From the NCBI RefSeq assembly GCF_900109545.1, contig NZ_FOAP01000023.1, positions 1 to 64,000 on the forward strand: 64,000 nucleotides of DNA. The letters run 5' to 3'. The notes below the pieces were generated by a model, which was not told the DNA's origin, made no database searches, and saw only the letters and a program-made list of their open reading frames with translations. The position numbers and the translations under genes are program-made. How positions within the stretch are numbered: the first letter of the stretch is position 1; every line of letters begins with the position of its first letter. This document shows, in pieces, positions 9,495 to 19,204 of the stretch. The stretch is from Stigmatella aurantiaca. GTDB lineage: Bacteria; Myxococcota; Myxococcia; Myxococcales; Myxococcaceae.

Positions 9495-12400
9495 TCACGC
9501 CACCCGCTGCCCCGGCTTCACCTGGGGCAGCGCGGGCACCATGCCCAGCTCCGCCTCCACCACGAGGCGGCTGCGCCCTCCGCCCTGCTTCACCACGCGC
9601 ACCTGCACGCCGATGCGCTCGGCCAGCCCGGACACGTGGGAGATGATGCCCACCTGGCGGCCCGTGGCCTGGAGCGCGTCGAGCGTGGCCAGCGCCACCT
9701 CCAGCGTCTCCGGATCCAGCGTGCCGAAGCCCTCGTCGATGAAGAGCGTCTCCACCTGGGCCGTCTCCGACGAGAGCGACGCCAGCCCCAGCGCCAGCGC
9801 CAGCGAGACGAGGAAGGACTCGCCGCCGGAGAGGCTCGCCAGGGCCCGCACCTCGTCGCCCATGTCCTGATCCACCACCTGGAGATCCAGGTCGTGCCCC
9901 GGCACGCGCATCAGCTTGTAGCGCCGGGCCAGGTCCTGGAGGTGGGCATTGGCGTGAAGCAGCAGCGCGTCCAGCGTGAGGCTCTGGGCGAACACCTTGA
10001 ACTTCTTGCCGTCCGACGAGCCGATCAGCTCGTGCAGCGTCTTCCACATCCCGGCGGCGCGGCGCCGCTCCTCCAGCACGAGCATCTGCGCGCCGTGCCG
10101 CTCGCGGGCCTCGTGGTCCTGATCCAGCCGGGCCTTCCACTTCGCCGCGCTGGCGCGGTGGGTCTCCACCTGCGCGCGGGTCCGCTCCAGGGCCGCCTCC
10201 ACCTCGGGCTCGGGCAGCGCGGGGGGCGTGGAGGCCTCGTGCCGTGCGAGCCAACCGCGGCGCTCATCGAGCACCGCCCGGGTCCGCTCGTGCGCCGCGT
10301 GGAGCTCCGCCAGGGCGCGGGCCTGGGCCTCGCACCAGGCCGCGCCCTTCGCCAGCAGCGCCCGCACGTCCGCCAGGACCAGCCCCTGGCCTTGGAGCAG
10401 CACGCCGAGCGAGGCCTGCGCCTGCGCCTGTGCATCGGCGGCGGCCTGGTGGGCCTTGGCGGCCTCCTCGGCGCGCGCCGTGGCCACCGCCGCCTCGCGT
10501 CCCGCGGCCTCCGCCCGTTCCCGGGCCTGCTCGAACGCCTTCGTGGCCGCGTCCACCGCCGCCCGCAGCCCCGCGCGCACCTCCTCGGTGGGACGGCCGT
10601 TCAGCAGCTTCGCGCGCTCGGCCTGCGTCCGCTGGAGCGCCTCCGCCGCGCGCTGGGAGGCGAGGGCATGCCCCTCGGCGACGCCCCGCAGGACCTCCGC
10701 CTTGGCCTCGGCGGCGGCCCGGGCCTGGCGCCCCTCGGCTTCGCGCTCCTGCGCCACCTTGAAGGCCTCCTGGCGCGCATGCCATGTGGCCACCTGCTCC
10801 GAGCCGCGCTTGCGGAAGCCCGAGGGGTCCGCCGCGAGCCGGTTCTCCCACTCGCCCCACCCCTCCTTGAACGCGGGCGCCAGGTCCGCCACGGCCTGCC
10901 GCCGGACCTCCGCGGCCTGCCCGGCCTCGCGCTCCGCTTGCTGAAGGGCCTGCTCGGCCCGGGCGTGCTCCGCCTCCGCGCGCCGCAGCGCCTCTCCCGC
11001 CACCTCCACCCTGGAACGCCAGGACTCCAACGCGGCCCGGGCCTCCTTCGCCGCGCGGGCCCGCTGCTCGGCGGCCTCCTCGCCGGCCCGCACCGCTTCC
11101 AGTTGCGCGAGGACCGCTTTCAAGGCCTCGTCCAACCACCCCGCGGAGGCCACGTCCTCCGGGGCCTCGGGGGGAAGGGGTGCCTCCATCCGCGCCCGCG
11201 CCGCGGCCCACGCCTCGCGGTGTCCCGCGAGCCGGAGCCCCGTGGTGCTCCGCCGGTTCTCCGCCTGAGCCTCCCGGGCCCGGGCGCCTTGCTCTCGCAC
11301 GAGCGCCGACGCTTCCTCACGCCCCGTCTGTGCCCGCTCCGCCTCCAGCGTCTCGACACGCGCGGTGGCGCTCACCACGAGCCCATCCAAGGCATCCTCT
11401 GCCCGGACGTAGGGATGGTCCTTCGCCCCACACAGTGGACAGTCCTCTCCGTCCTTCAACGTGGCCCGCTGGGAGGAGTAGCTCTGGGCGGACTGCGCCT
11501 GGGCCAGGGCCCGCCGCGCTTCACTCCACGAGGCCTCCAGCACCCCCCGCCGGGCCGCCGCCTCGCGCGCCTCGGTCTTCGCGGCTTCCGCCTCCCGCCG
11601 CGCCGCCTCTCCCTCCGCCAGGGCCTCCCGCTCCGCCACGGCATCAATGGCCGCACCCGCCTGGGCGACGCCCAGGCTCCGCAGTGCCTCCCGCCGCGCG
11701 TCCAGGGACGCTCTCAAGGCGCGCCGGGCCGCCCCGGCGTCCTCGCCCACCGCGGCCTCGGCCTGGGTAGCCGTGGCCTGCGCCTTCTCCAGGGACGCCT
11801 GATGGGACTCCCACTCCTGGCGCCGCTGGTCCGTGGTCTCGCGCAGCGCCGTCACCTCGGCGCCCTTGCGCGTGGCCACCAGGCGGGACTCCTTCTCGGT
11901 CCCCGCGGCGCGCTCATACCGGACCAGCTCCGCCTCCCAGCGGGGCCACTCCTTGGCGATGGCCTCCAGGCGCGTCTGGCTGGCCAGCCATGTCCGAGCC
12001 TCTTCCGCCGCGCGGCGCGCCGCCTCCTCCTTCTGGGAGAGGTCCGCCAGCACCTGCCGCTGGCGCGCTTCGTCCGCCCGGGAAGACTCCGCGCGCTGAG
12101 AGGCCTCCTGGGCCTCCCGGCGCTCCATGACCCCCTGCGCATCCAGCCGCGCTGCTTCGGTCAATGCCGGAGCCTGAGCAGCCTCGTCCGCCTGCGCCGC
12201 CGCGCGGGCCGCTTCCGCCTGCCGCAACGCCTCCTTCCGCGTGCCCACGTCCGCGAGGAACCTCGCGGCCTCCGCCGCCCGCGACGCCTTGAGCGCGGCG
12301 GCTTCTGCTCCCGCGCGCTCGGCGGCCTCCACCGAGGCCACGGGCATCCGGAAGGCCTCCGCCGCGCGCACCCGCGCGAGCTCGGCCTCCCGGGGCGCCG

Positions 12401-13280
12401 CCGCCGCCACCTCCTGCTCACCCCGGGCCCAGGCCTCCGAGGCCTCGCGCTCGGATGTCCGCAGCCGGGCCCGCTCCCGGTACCACTCCATCGCGGCCGA
12501 GGTCTCTTTCAGCACCGCCTCTTGCTGGGCACGCGCCGCCTCTTCCACCGCGAGCGCGCTCTCGGCCGCCGTGCGCTCCTCCTCCGGCATCCGGGAGATG
12601 GCCGCGATCCCCTGGGACATCCGATCCAACTCGTTCTGCTCCGCCTTGTGGCGCTCGTGCGCAGCGATGGACAACCGGCTGTAGATCTCCGTGCCCGTCA
12701 TCCGCTCCAGCAGCTCCGCGCGCTCGTTGGCATCCGCGCGCAGGAAGGCGGCGAACTCGCCCTGGGCCAGCAGCGCGGAGCGGCGGAACTGATCAAACGA
12801 CAGCCCGAGCTTCTCCTCGATGGCCTGAAGCACCTCCGACTTGGTGCGGCCAAAGAGCTGCCCGGAGGCCACCTCCGTCAGGCTCAGCTCCTGGGGACGG
12901 AACCGCCCCTCGGCCTTGTTCCGGGACCGCCACACGGACCACTTGGCCCGGTAGCGCTTGCCGTCCGTGCCCTGGAAATCCACCTCGGCGAAGCCCTCGG
13001 CCGCCCCCCGCCGCAGCACGCCGCGCACGTCGTGGGAGAGCAGCCGGTCCTCGTCCTCTTCCCCAGAGCGCCCCACCGGCACGCCCCCGCGTCCCCCCAG
13101 CCTCGGGGTGCGATCGAAGAGCGCCAGGCACAGCGCGTCCAGCAGCGTGCTCTTGCCCGAGCCGGTGGCCCCGGTGATGGCGAACAGCCCCAGCTTGTCC
13201 AGGGGCGGCTCATCCAGCGCCAGCGCGAAGTCCCCCGCGAGGCTCGTCAGGTTGCGTCCCCGGATGGCGAGGATCTTCAT
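9495..13280 (-). CDS. sbcC: Exonuclease subunit SbcC (SMC-like ATPase)
   Basis: A 1261-residue ATPase, the bacterial counterpart of Rad50, that with SbcD cuts DNA hairpins and double-strand ends. Walker A is GATGSGKST (residues 38-45 region). The two long coiled-coil arms, very rich in Ala, Glu and Arg, meet at a zinc hook CPLC (Cys614 and Cys617). The ABC signature LSGGESFLVSLALALG and the Walker B/D-loop LFIDEGFGTLD lie near the C-terminus. It follows sbcD with a 4-nt ATGA overlap. The antisense strand is open for 1239 codons, a common artefact at this G+C. Confidence 0.96.
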   Translation of the reverse strand: MKILAIRGRNLTSLAGDFALALDEPPLDKLGLFAITGATGSGKSTLLDALCLALFDRTPRLGGRGGVPVGRSGEEDEDRLLSHDVRGVLRRGAAEGFAEVDFQGTDGKRYRAKWSVWRSRNKAEGRFRPQELSLTEVASGQLFGRTKSEVLQAIEEKLGLSFDQFRRSALLAQGEFAAFLRADANERAELLERMTGTEIYSRLSIAAHERHKAEQNELDRMSQGIAAISRMPEEERTAAESALAVEEAARAQQEAVLKETSAAMEWYRERARLRTSEREASEAWARGEQEVAAAAPREAELARVRAAEAFRMPVASVEAAERAGAEAAALKASRAAEAARFLADVGTRKEALRQAEAARAAAQADEAAQAPALTEAARLDAQGVMERREAQEASQRAESSRADEARQRQVLADLSQKEEAARRAAEEARTWLASQTRLEAIAKEWPRWEAELVRYERAAGTEKESRLVATRKGAEVTALRETTDQRRQEWESHQASLEKAQATATQAEAAVGEDAGAARRALRASLDARREALRSLGVAQAGAAIDAVAEREALAEGEAARREAEAAKTEAREAAARRGVLEASWSEARRALAQAQSAQSYSSQRATLKDGEDCPLCGAKDHPYVRAEDALDGLVVSATARVETLEAERAQTGREEASALVREQGARAREAQAENRRSTTGLRLAGHREAWAAARARMEAPLPPEAPEDVASAGWLDEALKAVLAQLEAVRAGEEAAEQRARAAKEARAALESWRSRVEVAGEALRRAEAEHARAEQALQQAEREAGQAAEVRRQAVADLAPAFKEGWGEWENRLAADPSGFRKRGSEQVATWHARQEAFKVAQEREAEGRQARAAAEAKAEVLRGVAEGHALASQRAAEALQRTQAERAKLLNGRPTEEVRAGLRAAVDAATKAFEQARERAEAAGREAAVATARAEEAAKAHQAAADAQAQAQASLGVLLQGQGLVLADVRALLAKGAAWCEAQARALAELHAAHERTRAVLDERRGWLARHEASTPPALPEPEVEAALERTRAQVETHRASAAKWKARLDQDHEARERHGAQMLVLEERRRAAGMWKTLHELIGSSDGKKFKVFAQSLTLDALLLHANAHLQDLARRYKLMRVPGHDLDLQVVDQDMGDEVRALASLSGGESFLVSLALALGLASLSSETAQVETLFIDEGFGTLDPETLEVALATLDALQATGRQVGIISHVSGLAERIGVQVRVVKQGGGRSRLVVEAELGMVPALPQVKPGQRVA

Positions 13281-14518
13281 GACGCGTTCTCCTCGACCTC
13301 GGTGAGCAGCGTGTGGAAGGCCTCCAGGAGGCCGGGGGCCAGGGGATCCTGGTAATCGCGGGCGTAGCGGGCCTTGAAGACATCCTCAGGCTTGCGCTCG
13401 CGCAGCGAGATGCCCGGCTGGACATCCGCCAGCGCCCCGCCCGTGCCGGTATACGCGGGCGTCAGCTTGACCAACCGCGCCGCCTTGCCCACCAGGGCCT
13501 CCTCGACCTTGCGCCGCAGCGCGGGCTCGGGCCGGGGAAGGGACACGCACACCTCCAGGTACGGCCACGCGCGCGCAGAGTCCCCGGCCTCCGCCTCGGG
13601 CAGCGCCGCGAGCTGGGCCAGCACCTCCTCCAGGGTCACCTCGCTGCGCTCCGGCACGCGCCGGATGTCCACCGTGCGCGGCACGGTGAGCGGCTTCACC
13701 GAGCCCAGCGTCTCCCCGTCCAGCTCCACCAGGAGCACCTGGTGCCGGTAGCCCGCCTCGCTCAGTGACAGCGGCAGCGGCGAGCCGCTGTAGCGCACCG
13801 ACTCGCGGCCCCCCACGCGCTGCGCCTTGTGCAGGTGTCCCAGGGCGGCATAGGCCACGTCCTCGGGGAACAGGTCCACGGGCAGGGCGTGCTGGTTGCC
13901 CCCGAGGATCCGCCGCTCGCTGAGCTGGGACAGCTCGGTGCCCACCATGTAGCAATGGCCCATGGCCACCAGCGCCTGTCCCGGCTCCCGGCGCCGCCGG
14001 GCCGCCTCCAGCGTCAGGCCGTACACCTCGCGCACGCCCTCGATGAGCCGGTCCCCCTCGGTGTCGACCAGGGGCAGGTCCGCGGGCCGCAGGTACGGCA
14101 CCGCCGCCACCCAGGCCCGGATGTGTCCGCGCGTGTCATGCAGCGGCACCAGCAGCCGCTCGAAGTCCAGCGAGTCCGGGCGCCGGGGCAGGCCGCCCAC
14201 CACGCGCACGCCCATCGCGGAGAAGAGGGGATCCGGCGCATCCAGGCGCGCCGCCGAGTCATGGTTTCCCCCAATGACGGTGATGTTCAGCTGGGGCAGC
14301 CGCTTCCGGGCGCGGGCGATGAACTGGTACCAGGCCGCCTGGGCCTCGGCGCTGGGGTTGGCGGTGTCGAAGACATCCCCGGCCACCAGCAGCGCATCGA
14401 CGGACTGGGCCTCCAGGGTGTCCAGGAGCCACTCCAGGAAGGCGGCATGCTCCGCCTCCCGGGAGACGTCGTACAGCGTATGCCCCAGGTGCCAGTCCGA
14501 CGTGTGCAGCAGACGCAT
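13277..14518 (-). CDS. sbcD: Exonuclease subunit SbcD (Mre11-like)
   Basis: A 413-residue metallophosphoesterase, the nuclease partner of SbcC. All catalytic motifs are present in order: SDWHLG near residue 8, AGDVFD near 50, GGNHDSAAR near 80, MGHCYM near 180 and GHLHKAQ near 225. ATG 14518 (MRLLHTSDWHLG) is chosen because the family starts there and AAGGAGG lies about 10 bases before it; the 33 extra residues of the longer frame are not conserved-looking. The stop overlaps sbcC by 4 nt, so the two subunits are translated together. Confidence 0.95.
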   Translation of the reverse strand: MRLLHTSDWHLGHTLYDVSREAEHAAFLEWLLDTLEAQSVDALLVAGDVFDTANPSAEAQAAWYQFIARARKRLPQLNITVIGGNHDSAARLDAPDPLFSAMGVRVVGGLPRRPDSLDFERLLVPLHDTRGHIRAWVAAVPYLRPADLPLVDTEGDRLIEGVREVYGLTLEAARRRREPGQALVAMGHCYMVGTELSQLSERRILGGNQHALPVDLFPEDVAYAALGHLHKAQRVGGRESVRYSGSPLPLSLSEAGYRHQVLLVELDGETLGSVKPLTVPRTVDIRRVPERSEVTLEEVLAQLAALPEAEAGDSARAWPYLEVCVSLPRPEPALRRKVEEALVGKAARLVKLTPAYTGTGGALADVQPGISLRERKPEDVFKARYARDYQDPLAPGLLEAFHTLLTEVEENAS

Positions 14519-14767
14519 CCGGTACCACCCCTCCTTGGCCGCTCGCGCAGCCTCCACCACTCCGTGGACCCGGTCCAAGAACCAGGAGGGCGCCCGCTTA
14601 CTCCCTTGGTCTGACATGCCCCCGCAGCCCTGTCATTCCGGACACTTGCCGAAGGGCAGGTAGGGTCGAATCACCGGGGTGGGGAGCACGTGGGGGGTCG
14701 CGGCAGGAGCGGGCACGCAAGACGCGCCTCGCGCTCTCATCACACGCGGAGAACTCCCACTGTGAGA

Positions 14768-14818
14768 CGGAGCCCGGAAACGGAGTGGGCCTCTCCTCCC
14801 TCCGTTCCCGGGCACTCC
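14768..14818. repeat. Imperfect hairpin repeat, copy 1
   Basis: A 51-bp element whose ends form an imperfect inverted repeat (GGAGCCCGGAAACGGAG against CTCCGTTCCCGGGCACTCC) around a pyrimidine-rich centre. Copy 2 lies 73 bp further on and differs at only four positions. It is in the intergenic region, downstream of the acyltransferase gene and upstream of sbcD. It may be a dispersed genomic repeat or a stabilising RNA hairpin; there is no T-tract, so it is not a classical terminator. Confidence 0.7.
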
Positions 14819-14840
14819 TCTCATCTCAGCTTTTTCGAGG

Positions 14841-14891
14841 CGGAGCCTGGAAACGGAGTGGGCCTCTCCTCTCCCCGTTCCCTGGCACTCC
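14841..14891. repeat. Imperfect hairpin repeat, copy 2
   Basis: Second copy of the 51-bp element, 47 of 51 positions identical to copy 1. One arm change on each side falls at the same stem position (C to T on the left, G to T on the right), which breaks rather than keeps that base pair. This argues that the copy is drifting, or that pairing is not what is conserved. Confidence 0.7.
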
Positions 14892-15098
14892 AAACCTCTG
14901 CATCTGTGCCTGGCAGCCCGAAGGAGTGAAGCGGCTGCCGTGACGGGACAGGGCTATTGCACCCCGGATGCCAACCCCAACCACCCCTGCCCACCCTCGT
15001 GAATCCAGGAGGTTACGCGCAGCCCCCAGGTCCAAGCGGCAGACCCCAGGGCTCCAGAGGCCCGGAAGGGGTGGTGACACGGGTCACCACCTGGTGAC

Positions 15099-15866
15099 TC
15101 AAGCCACCTGCCAGTGGCCCGGCTCGGGCACCTCGGTGGCCAGCAGCGGCAGGCCCAGCGCCTCGAAATAGCGGGCCCGCACCTGCTCGGCGAGCAGCAC
15201 GGGGTCGTCCCCCAGGGCCTCCACGGGAACGGGCGGCAGCACGCGCACGCGCACCGAGGCGCGGGGGCCCATCCACGGCCCATCCCCCTTCAGGAGCTGC
15301 GTGGTGCCTTCAATCACCACCGGCACCACGGGCACGCGCTCCTCGATGGCGAGCTGGAAGGCCCCGCGCTTGAACGGCAGCGGCTGGCGGGTGGGCGCGT
15401 AGGTGCCCTCCGGGTAGATGAGCACGGGCACGCCCCGGCGCAGCCAGTGGCGGCAGGCCTCCAGCATCCGCTCCAGGGCACGGGGGTGGTTGCGCACCAC
15501 CGCCACATACTCCATCAGCCGCATCATCCAGCCCACCATGGGCGTGCGGAACAGCGACGCCTTGGCCACGAACTTGAACGGGTGGAACAACCCCATGGCG
15601 CCGAGGATGTCCGCGGCGGACTGGTGGTTGGCCACGAGCACGGCAGGGCCCGGGGGCAGGTGCTCGCGCCCCTCGACGCGCACGCGCCAGCCCGGCCAGA
15701 GGTGCAGGTACAGCCCGTGGCACCAGCGGCAGATGAAGGCGTGCAGCAGGGCCCGGTTCCGGTCGAACGGCCAGGTGACGAGCCACAGCGTGCCGCCCAG
15801 CACCGTGCACACGGGCGCCGTCACCAGGAAGACGAGCCAGAACCAGAGCGTGACCAGGTACGTCAT
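15099..15866 (-). CDS. plsC: 1-acyl-sn-glycerol-3-phosphate acyltransferase
   Basis: A 255-residue membrane-bound acyltransferase of the PlsC family that would convert lysophosphatidic acid to phosphatidic acid. The N-terminal hydrophobic helix (residues 3-30) anchors it. The catalytic HX4D motif is NHQSAAD with His81 and Asp86; the substrate-binding YPEGTYAPTR follows near 145-155 and VPVVIEGT near 180. The longer frame adds 27 residues with no hydrophobic character, so ATG 15866 is preferred. A second, shorter acyltransferase in the carotenoid operon is only distantly related. Confidence 0.9.
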   Translation of the reverse strand: MTYLVTLWFWLVFLVTAPVCTVLGGTLWLVTWPFDRNRALLHAFICRWCHGLYLHLWPGWRVRVEGREHLPPGPAVLVANHQSAADILGAMGLFHPFKFVAKASLFRTPMVGWMMRLMEYVAVVRNHPRALERMLEACRHWLRRGVPVLIYPEGTYAPTRQPLPFKRGAFQLAIEERVPVVPVVIEGTTQLLKGDGPWMGPRASVRVRVLPPVPVEALGDDPVLLAEQVRARYFEALGLPLLATEVPEPGHWQVA

Positions 15867-16005
15867 CGGGTGCCTCGCATGGAGCCTCCTGGAAGCGCAC
15901 GGCTGCGCCTCACCACACCATGTCCCCGGGCCGGGAAGACAGCCCACCCGGGCCCGGAGTGCTCCGCCGCCTGTCCCCCGCCCGGGCGGCCAGCGGCCGG
16001 GCGCT

Positions 16006-16797
16006 TCAGCGCGTGGAGCGCATGAGGCTGCTGGCGAACTGCATGGCGTAGTTCACCTCCAGGCCGCCATCGACGATGAGCGTCTGCCCGTTGACGTACG
16101 CGGAGGCCTCGGAGCACAGCCACTCGATGGGGGCGGCAATCTCATCGGCGCTGGCGACGTGGCCCGAGGGCACGCTCTCCTTCACGCGGGCCTCCAGCTC
16201 CTGCCAGGCCTCGCCCAGGTAGAAGCGGCTGGATTCGGTGTCGATGTAGCCCGGGTTCACGGCGTTGACGCGCACGCCGGAGCCGGCCAGCTCCGCGGCG
16301 AAGTACTTCACCAGGATTTCCATGGAGCCCTTCATCGCCCCCAGGAAGCCGTGGAAGGGCAGCGGCATGCGCGAGTCCATGCCGGACACCGCGACGATGC
16401 GCCCCTTGCGGCCCTCCATGAGCGGCACGGCGCGCTGCACGCCGAGCATGAAGCTCTTCACCGTGACGTTGAACGTCTTGTCCATCTGGTGGAGCTTCAT
16501 CTGCATCAGCGGCAGGAAGGCCGTGGAGGCCGCGTTGGCGACGAAGACATCCAGCCCGCCGAACTCCTGCTGGATGGTGTCGAACACGCCATGGAGGCTC
16601 GCCGGCTCGAGCTGATCCGCCACGACGGCCCGGCACCGCCGGCCCAGGGCCTCTACCTCGCGGGTGAGCGCGGCGGCGGCATCCACATCCCGCCGGTACG
16701 TGGAGACGATGTCATAGCCCGCCTTGGCGAGCCGCAAGGAGACGCACCGGCCCACGCCGCGCGAGCCCCCCGTGATGAGCGCTACGGGAGAAGTCAT
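16006..16797 (-). CDS. Short-chain dehydrogenase/reductase family protein with replaced catalytic Tyr
   Basis: A 263-residue SDR. The NAD(P)-binding glycine motif TGGSRGVG is at residues 8-15, the NAAS structural motif near 88, and [12 protein letters not shown] near 178 is canonical. The active site is odd: Lys156 is present (GAMKGSME), but the position four residues before it, normally Tyr, is Leu152, and the position seven before it, used as Tyr in FabL-type enoyl reductases, is His149. Ser is kept (VSGMDS). It may be an enoyl-ACP reductase relative with different chemistry, or a non-catalytic protein. It is divergent from zwf. ATG 16797 starts [11 protein letters not shown]. Confidence 0.85.
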   Translation of the reverse strand: MTSPVALITGGSRGVGRCVSLRLAKAGYDIVSTYRRDVDAAAALTREVEALGRRCRAVVADQLEPASLHGVFDTIQQEFGGLDVFVANAASTAFLPLMQMKLHQMDKTFNVTVKSFMLGVQRAVPLMEGRKGRIVAVSGMDSRMPLPFHGFLGAMKGSMEILVKYFAAELAGSGVRVNAVNPGYIDTESSRFYLGEAWQELEARVKESVPSGHVASADEIAAPIEWLCSEASAYVNGQTLIVDGGLEVNYAMQFASSLMRSTR

Positions 16798-16979
16798 GGA
16801 AGCAAGGCATAGCATCTTCCGCGCCCCCGGGGACGCGGGCATCTGCCGGTCTGTGAACGGAACGACCCCCGAAGGCCTCACCAGCCTTGAGCGGTGCCCT
16901 TTCGCGGTGGATTCTCGCGCCCCGCGGGACCGTGCCTCTTAAGGTATGGCCGTTCAGACTCATGGCCGGGAAAGGACGT

Positions 16980-18521
16980 ATGGAAACACAGGGACTCCAC
17001 ATCGAAACCACGCCGCGCGAGGGAGACCCCATCGTCCGCGCGGGCCAGCCGGACCCTTGCACCATCGTCCTCTTCGGGGCCACGGGGGACCTGGCCCAGC
17101 GCAAGCTCTTCCCCGCCCTGTTCGAGCTGGCGCGCGAGAAGCTCCTGCCCGAGTCCTTCGCGGTCGTGGCCTTCAGCCGCTCCTCGCACGACAACGACGC
17201 CTTCCGCGCCCAGGTGAAGAAGGGCCTCGAGGAGTTCGCCCGCACCCAGCCCCTGGACGAGGCCACCTGGAAGCGCTTCTCCTCGCGCCTGGAGTGCATC
17301 GCGGGCGCCTATGACGACCCGGCCTCCTACCAGCGGCTGAGCGCCCACCTGGAGGACGTCAGCAAGCGCCACGGCACCCAGGGCAACCAGCTCTATTACC
17401 TGGCCACCCCCGCCTCGACCTTCCCCAAGCTCATCCATGGGCTGGCCGGCGCGGGCCTGCTGCCCCGCCAGGAGCAGGCCGGGGCGAAGCAGTGGCGCCG
17501 GCTCGTCATCGAGAAGCCCTTCGGGCACGACCTGGAGACGGCGCGAGAGCTCAACCGGGAGCTGGCCACGGTGCTGGACGAGAAGCAGATCTTCCGCATC
17601 GACCACTACCTGGGCAAGGAGACGGTGCAGAACATCCTCGTCTTCCGCTTCGCCAACTCCATCTTCGAGCCGCTGTGGAACCGCGACCACATCGACCACG
17701 TGGAGATCTCCGCGCTGGAAAAAATCGACGTGGAGGACCGCGGCCAGTTCTACGACGAGACGGGCGTCATCCGGGACATCGTCCAGAACCACCTCCTGCA
17801 GGTGCTCGCGCTGTGCGCCATGGAGGCGCCCACCTCCTTCGGCGCGGAGGACATCCGCGACGAGAAGAGCAAGGTGTTCCGCGCGCTGCGCTCGCTGGAG
17901 GGCCCCGACGTGGCCAGCCACGTGGTGGTGGGCCAGTACGAGGGCTTCCGGGACACGAAGGGCGTGGCGAAGGACTCGCGCACGCCCACCTTCGTGGCCA
18001 TGAAGCTCAACGTGGACAACTGGCGCTGGCAGGGCGTGCCCTTCTACCTGCGCGCGGGCAAGAGCCTGTCCAAGCGGGTGACGGAGGTGTCCATCCACTT
18101 CAAGACGGTGCCCTTCTGCCTGTTCGGCACCAGCGACACGTGCCAGCGCCTGCAGCCCAACGTGCTGCGGCTGCGCATCCAGCCCCAGGAGGGCATCGGC
18201 CTGTCCATCGAGACCAAGGTGCCCGGCGAGGACGTGAACCTGGCCGGCGTCAACATGGACTTCAGCTACGCGGAGACCTTCGACAAGCCGGTGCCGGAAG
18301 CCTACGAGCGGCTGCTCCTGGACTGCATGCGCGGCAATGCCACGCTCTTCGCGCGCAAGGACAGCGTGGAGCAGGCCTGGGCGTACATCACCCCCATCCT
18401 CCAGGCGCTGGACTCGGGCAAGGGCGGCGAGGTGCAGCCGTACAAGCCGGGCAGCACCGGCCCCACCGCGGCCCGCGAGCTGCTCGCCCGGGACGGCCGC
18501 CACTGGACGGTGTTCCCGTGA
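16980..18521 (+). CDS. zwf: Glucose-6-phosphate 1-dehydrogenase
   Basis: A 513-residue enzyme oxidising glucose 6-phosphate to 6-phosphogluconolactone, making NADPH; first step of the oxidative pentose phosphate pathway. The nucleotide motif is GATGDLAQRKLFPALF near residue 27, the EKPFGHD motif lies near 180, and the active-site signature RIDHYLGKE contains the catalytic pair Asp208/His209. Length is typical. ATG 16980 is chosen because AAAGGA lies just upstream; another ATG at 16962 is possible. It opens a three-gene operon and its stop overlaps pgl as GTGA. Confidence 0.96.
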   Translation: METQGLHIETTPREGDPIVRAGQPDPCTIVLFGATGDLAQRKLFPALFELAREKLLPESFAVVAFSRSSHDNDAFRAQVKKGLEEFARTQPLDEATWKRFSSRLECIAGAYDDPASYQRLSAHLEDVSKRHGTQGNQLYYLATPASTFPKLIHGLAGAGLLPRQEQAGAKQWRRLVIEKPFGHDLETARELNRELATVLDEKQIFRIDHYLGKETVQNILVFRFANSIFEPLWNRDHIDHVEISALEKIDVEDRGQFYDETGVIRDIVQNHLLQVLALCAMEAPTSFGAEDIRDEKSKVFRALRSLEGPDVASHVVVGQYEGFRDTKGVAKDSRTPTFVAMKLNVDNWRWQGVPFYLRAGKSLSKRVTEVSIHFKTVPFCLFGTSDTCQRLQPNVLRLRIQPQEGIGLSIETKVPGEDVNLAGVNMDFSYAETFDKPVPEAYERLLLDCMRGNATLFARKDSVEQAWAYITPILQALDSGKGGEVQPYKPGSTGPTAARELLARDGRHWTVFP

Positions 18522-19204
18522 GCCGTCCCCCTCCCCGCGTCGTCGCGCCGGAGGCGCTGACGGAGGCGGCCTCGCAGTGGCTGACGCAGGCCCTGCGGCA
18601 GGCGCTCGCGGGCGGCGGCCGGTGCAGCCTTGCGCTGTCGGGCGGGCGGACGACGGGGGCCATCTGCCACCTCCTCGCGAAGCAAGCCCTGCCGTGGGAG
18701 CGGGTGGACTTCTACTTCGTGGACGAGCGCTGCGTGCCGCCCGAGCACGCCGAGAGCAACTTCCTCCTGGTGGAGGAGAACCTCCTGCGCCCCCTGAGCA
18801 TCCCCTCCGGGCAGGTGCGCCGCATGGAGGGCGAGCGGGAGGACCGGGACGCCGCCGCGCGCGACTACGCGGCCGTGCTGCCCCCCGTGCTGGACGTGGT
18901 GCTGCTGGGCATGGGCGAGGATGGGCACACCGCATCCCTGTTCCCCGGCAACTCGGCGCTGGAGGAGCGCGAGCGCAAGGTGCTCGCGGTGGTGGGGCCC
19001 AAGCCGCCCCCCTGGCGGCTGACGCTCACGCTGCCGGTGCTCACCGCCGCGCGCCGGGTCCTGTTCGTGGTAGCGGGCGCGGGCAAGCAGGACGCCGTGC
19101 GGCGGGTGTTCGCGGGCGAGGCGCTGCCCGCGGCGCGGGTGACGAACGCCGAGTGGCTGCTGGACCGGGCCGCGGCGGGCAACTTCTCTGAGGACAACGG
19201 ATGA
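18518..19204 (+). CDS. pgl: 6-phosphogluconolactonase
   Basis: A 228-residue DevB/SOL-type lactonase, hydrolysing 6-phosphogluconolactone to 6-phosphogluconate. Recognisable motifs are LALSGGRTT near residue 40, FYFVDERCVPPEHAESN near 65 and LLGMGEDGHTASLFPG near 130, which together form the active site of the family. The GTG start overlaps the zwf stop by 4 nt, and its own stop overlaps the gnd ATG, so all three pathway enzymes are coupled. Confidence 0.95.
   Translation: MSRPPPRVVAPEALTEAASQWLTQALRQALAGGGRCSLALSGGRTTGAICHLLAKQALPWERVDFYFVDERCVPPEHAESNFLLVEENLLRPLSIPSGQVRRMEGEREDRDAAARDYAAVLPPVLDVVLLGMGEDGHTASLFPGNSALEERERKVLAVVGPKPPPWRLTLTLPVLTAARRVLFVVAGAGKQDAVRRVFAGEALPAARVTNAEWLLDRAAAGNFSEDNG

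Larger units (their letters stand above)
14519..15098. other. 580-bp intergenic region with a hairpin repeat pair
   Basis: No gene is supported here. It holds the sbcD promoter side and the 3' flank of the acyltransferase gene. The only clear structure is the pair of 51-bp repeats described separately at 14768-14818 and 14841-14891. Short frames in the region change composition freely and have no ribosome sites. Confidence 0.6.

Noticed and set aside
9636..13355. A 1239-codon plus-strand open frame antisense to sbcC
   Set aside because: It is a third-position shadow of the GC-rich SbcC gene: Arg/Leu/Gly/His-rich, no start signal, no conserved motif.
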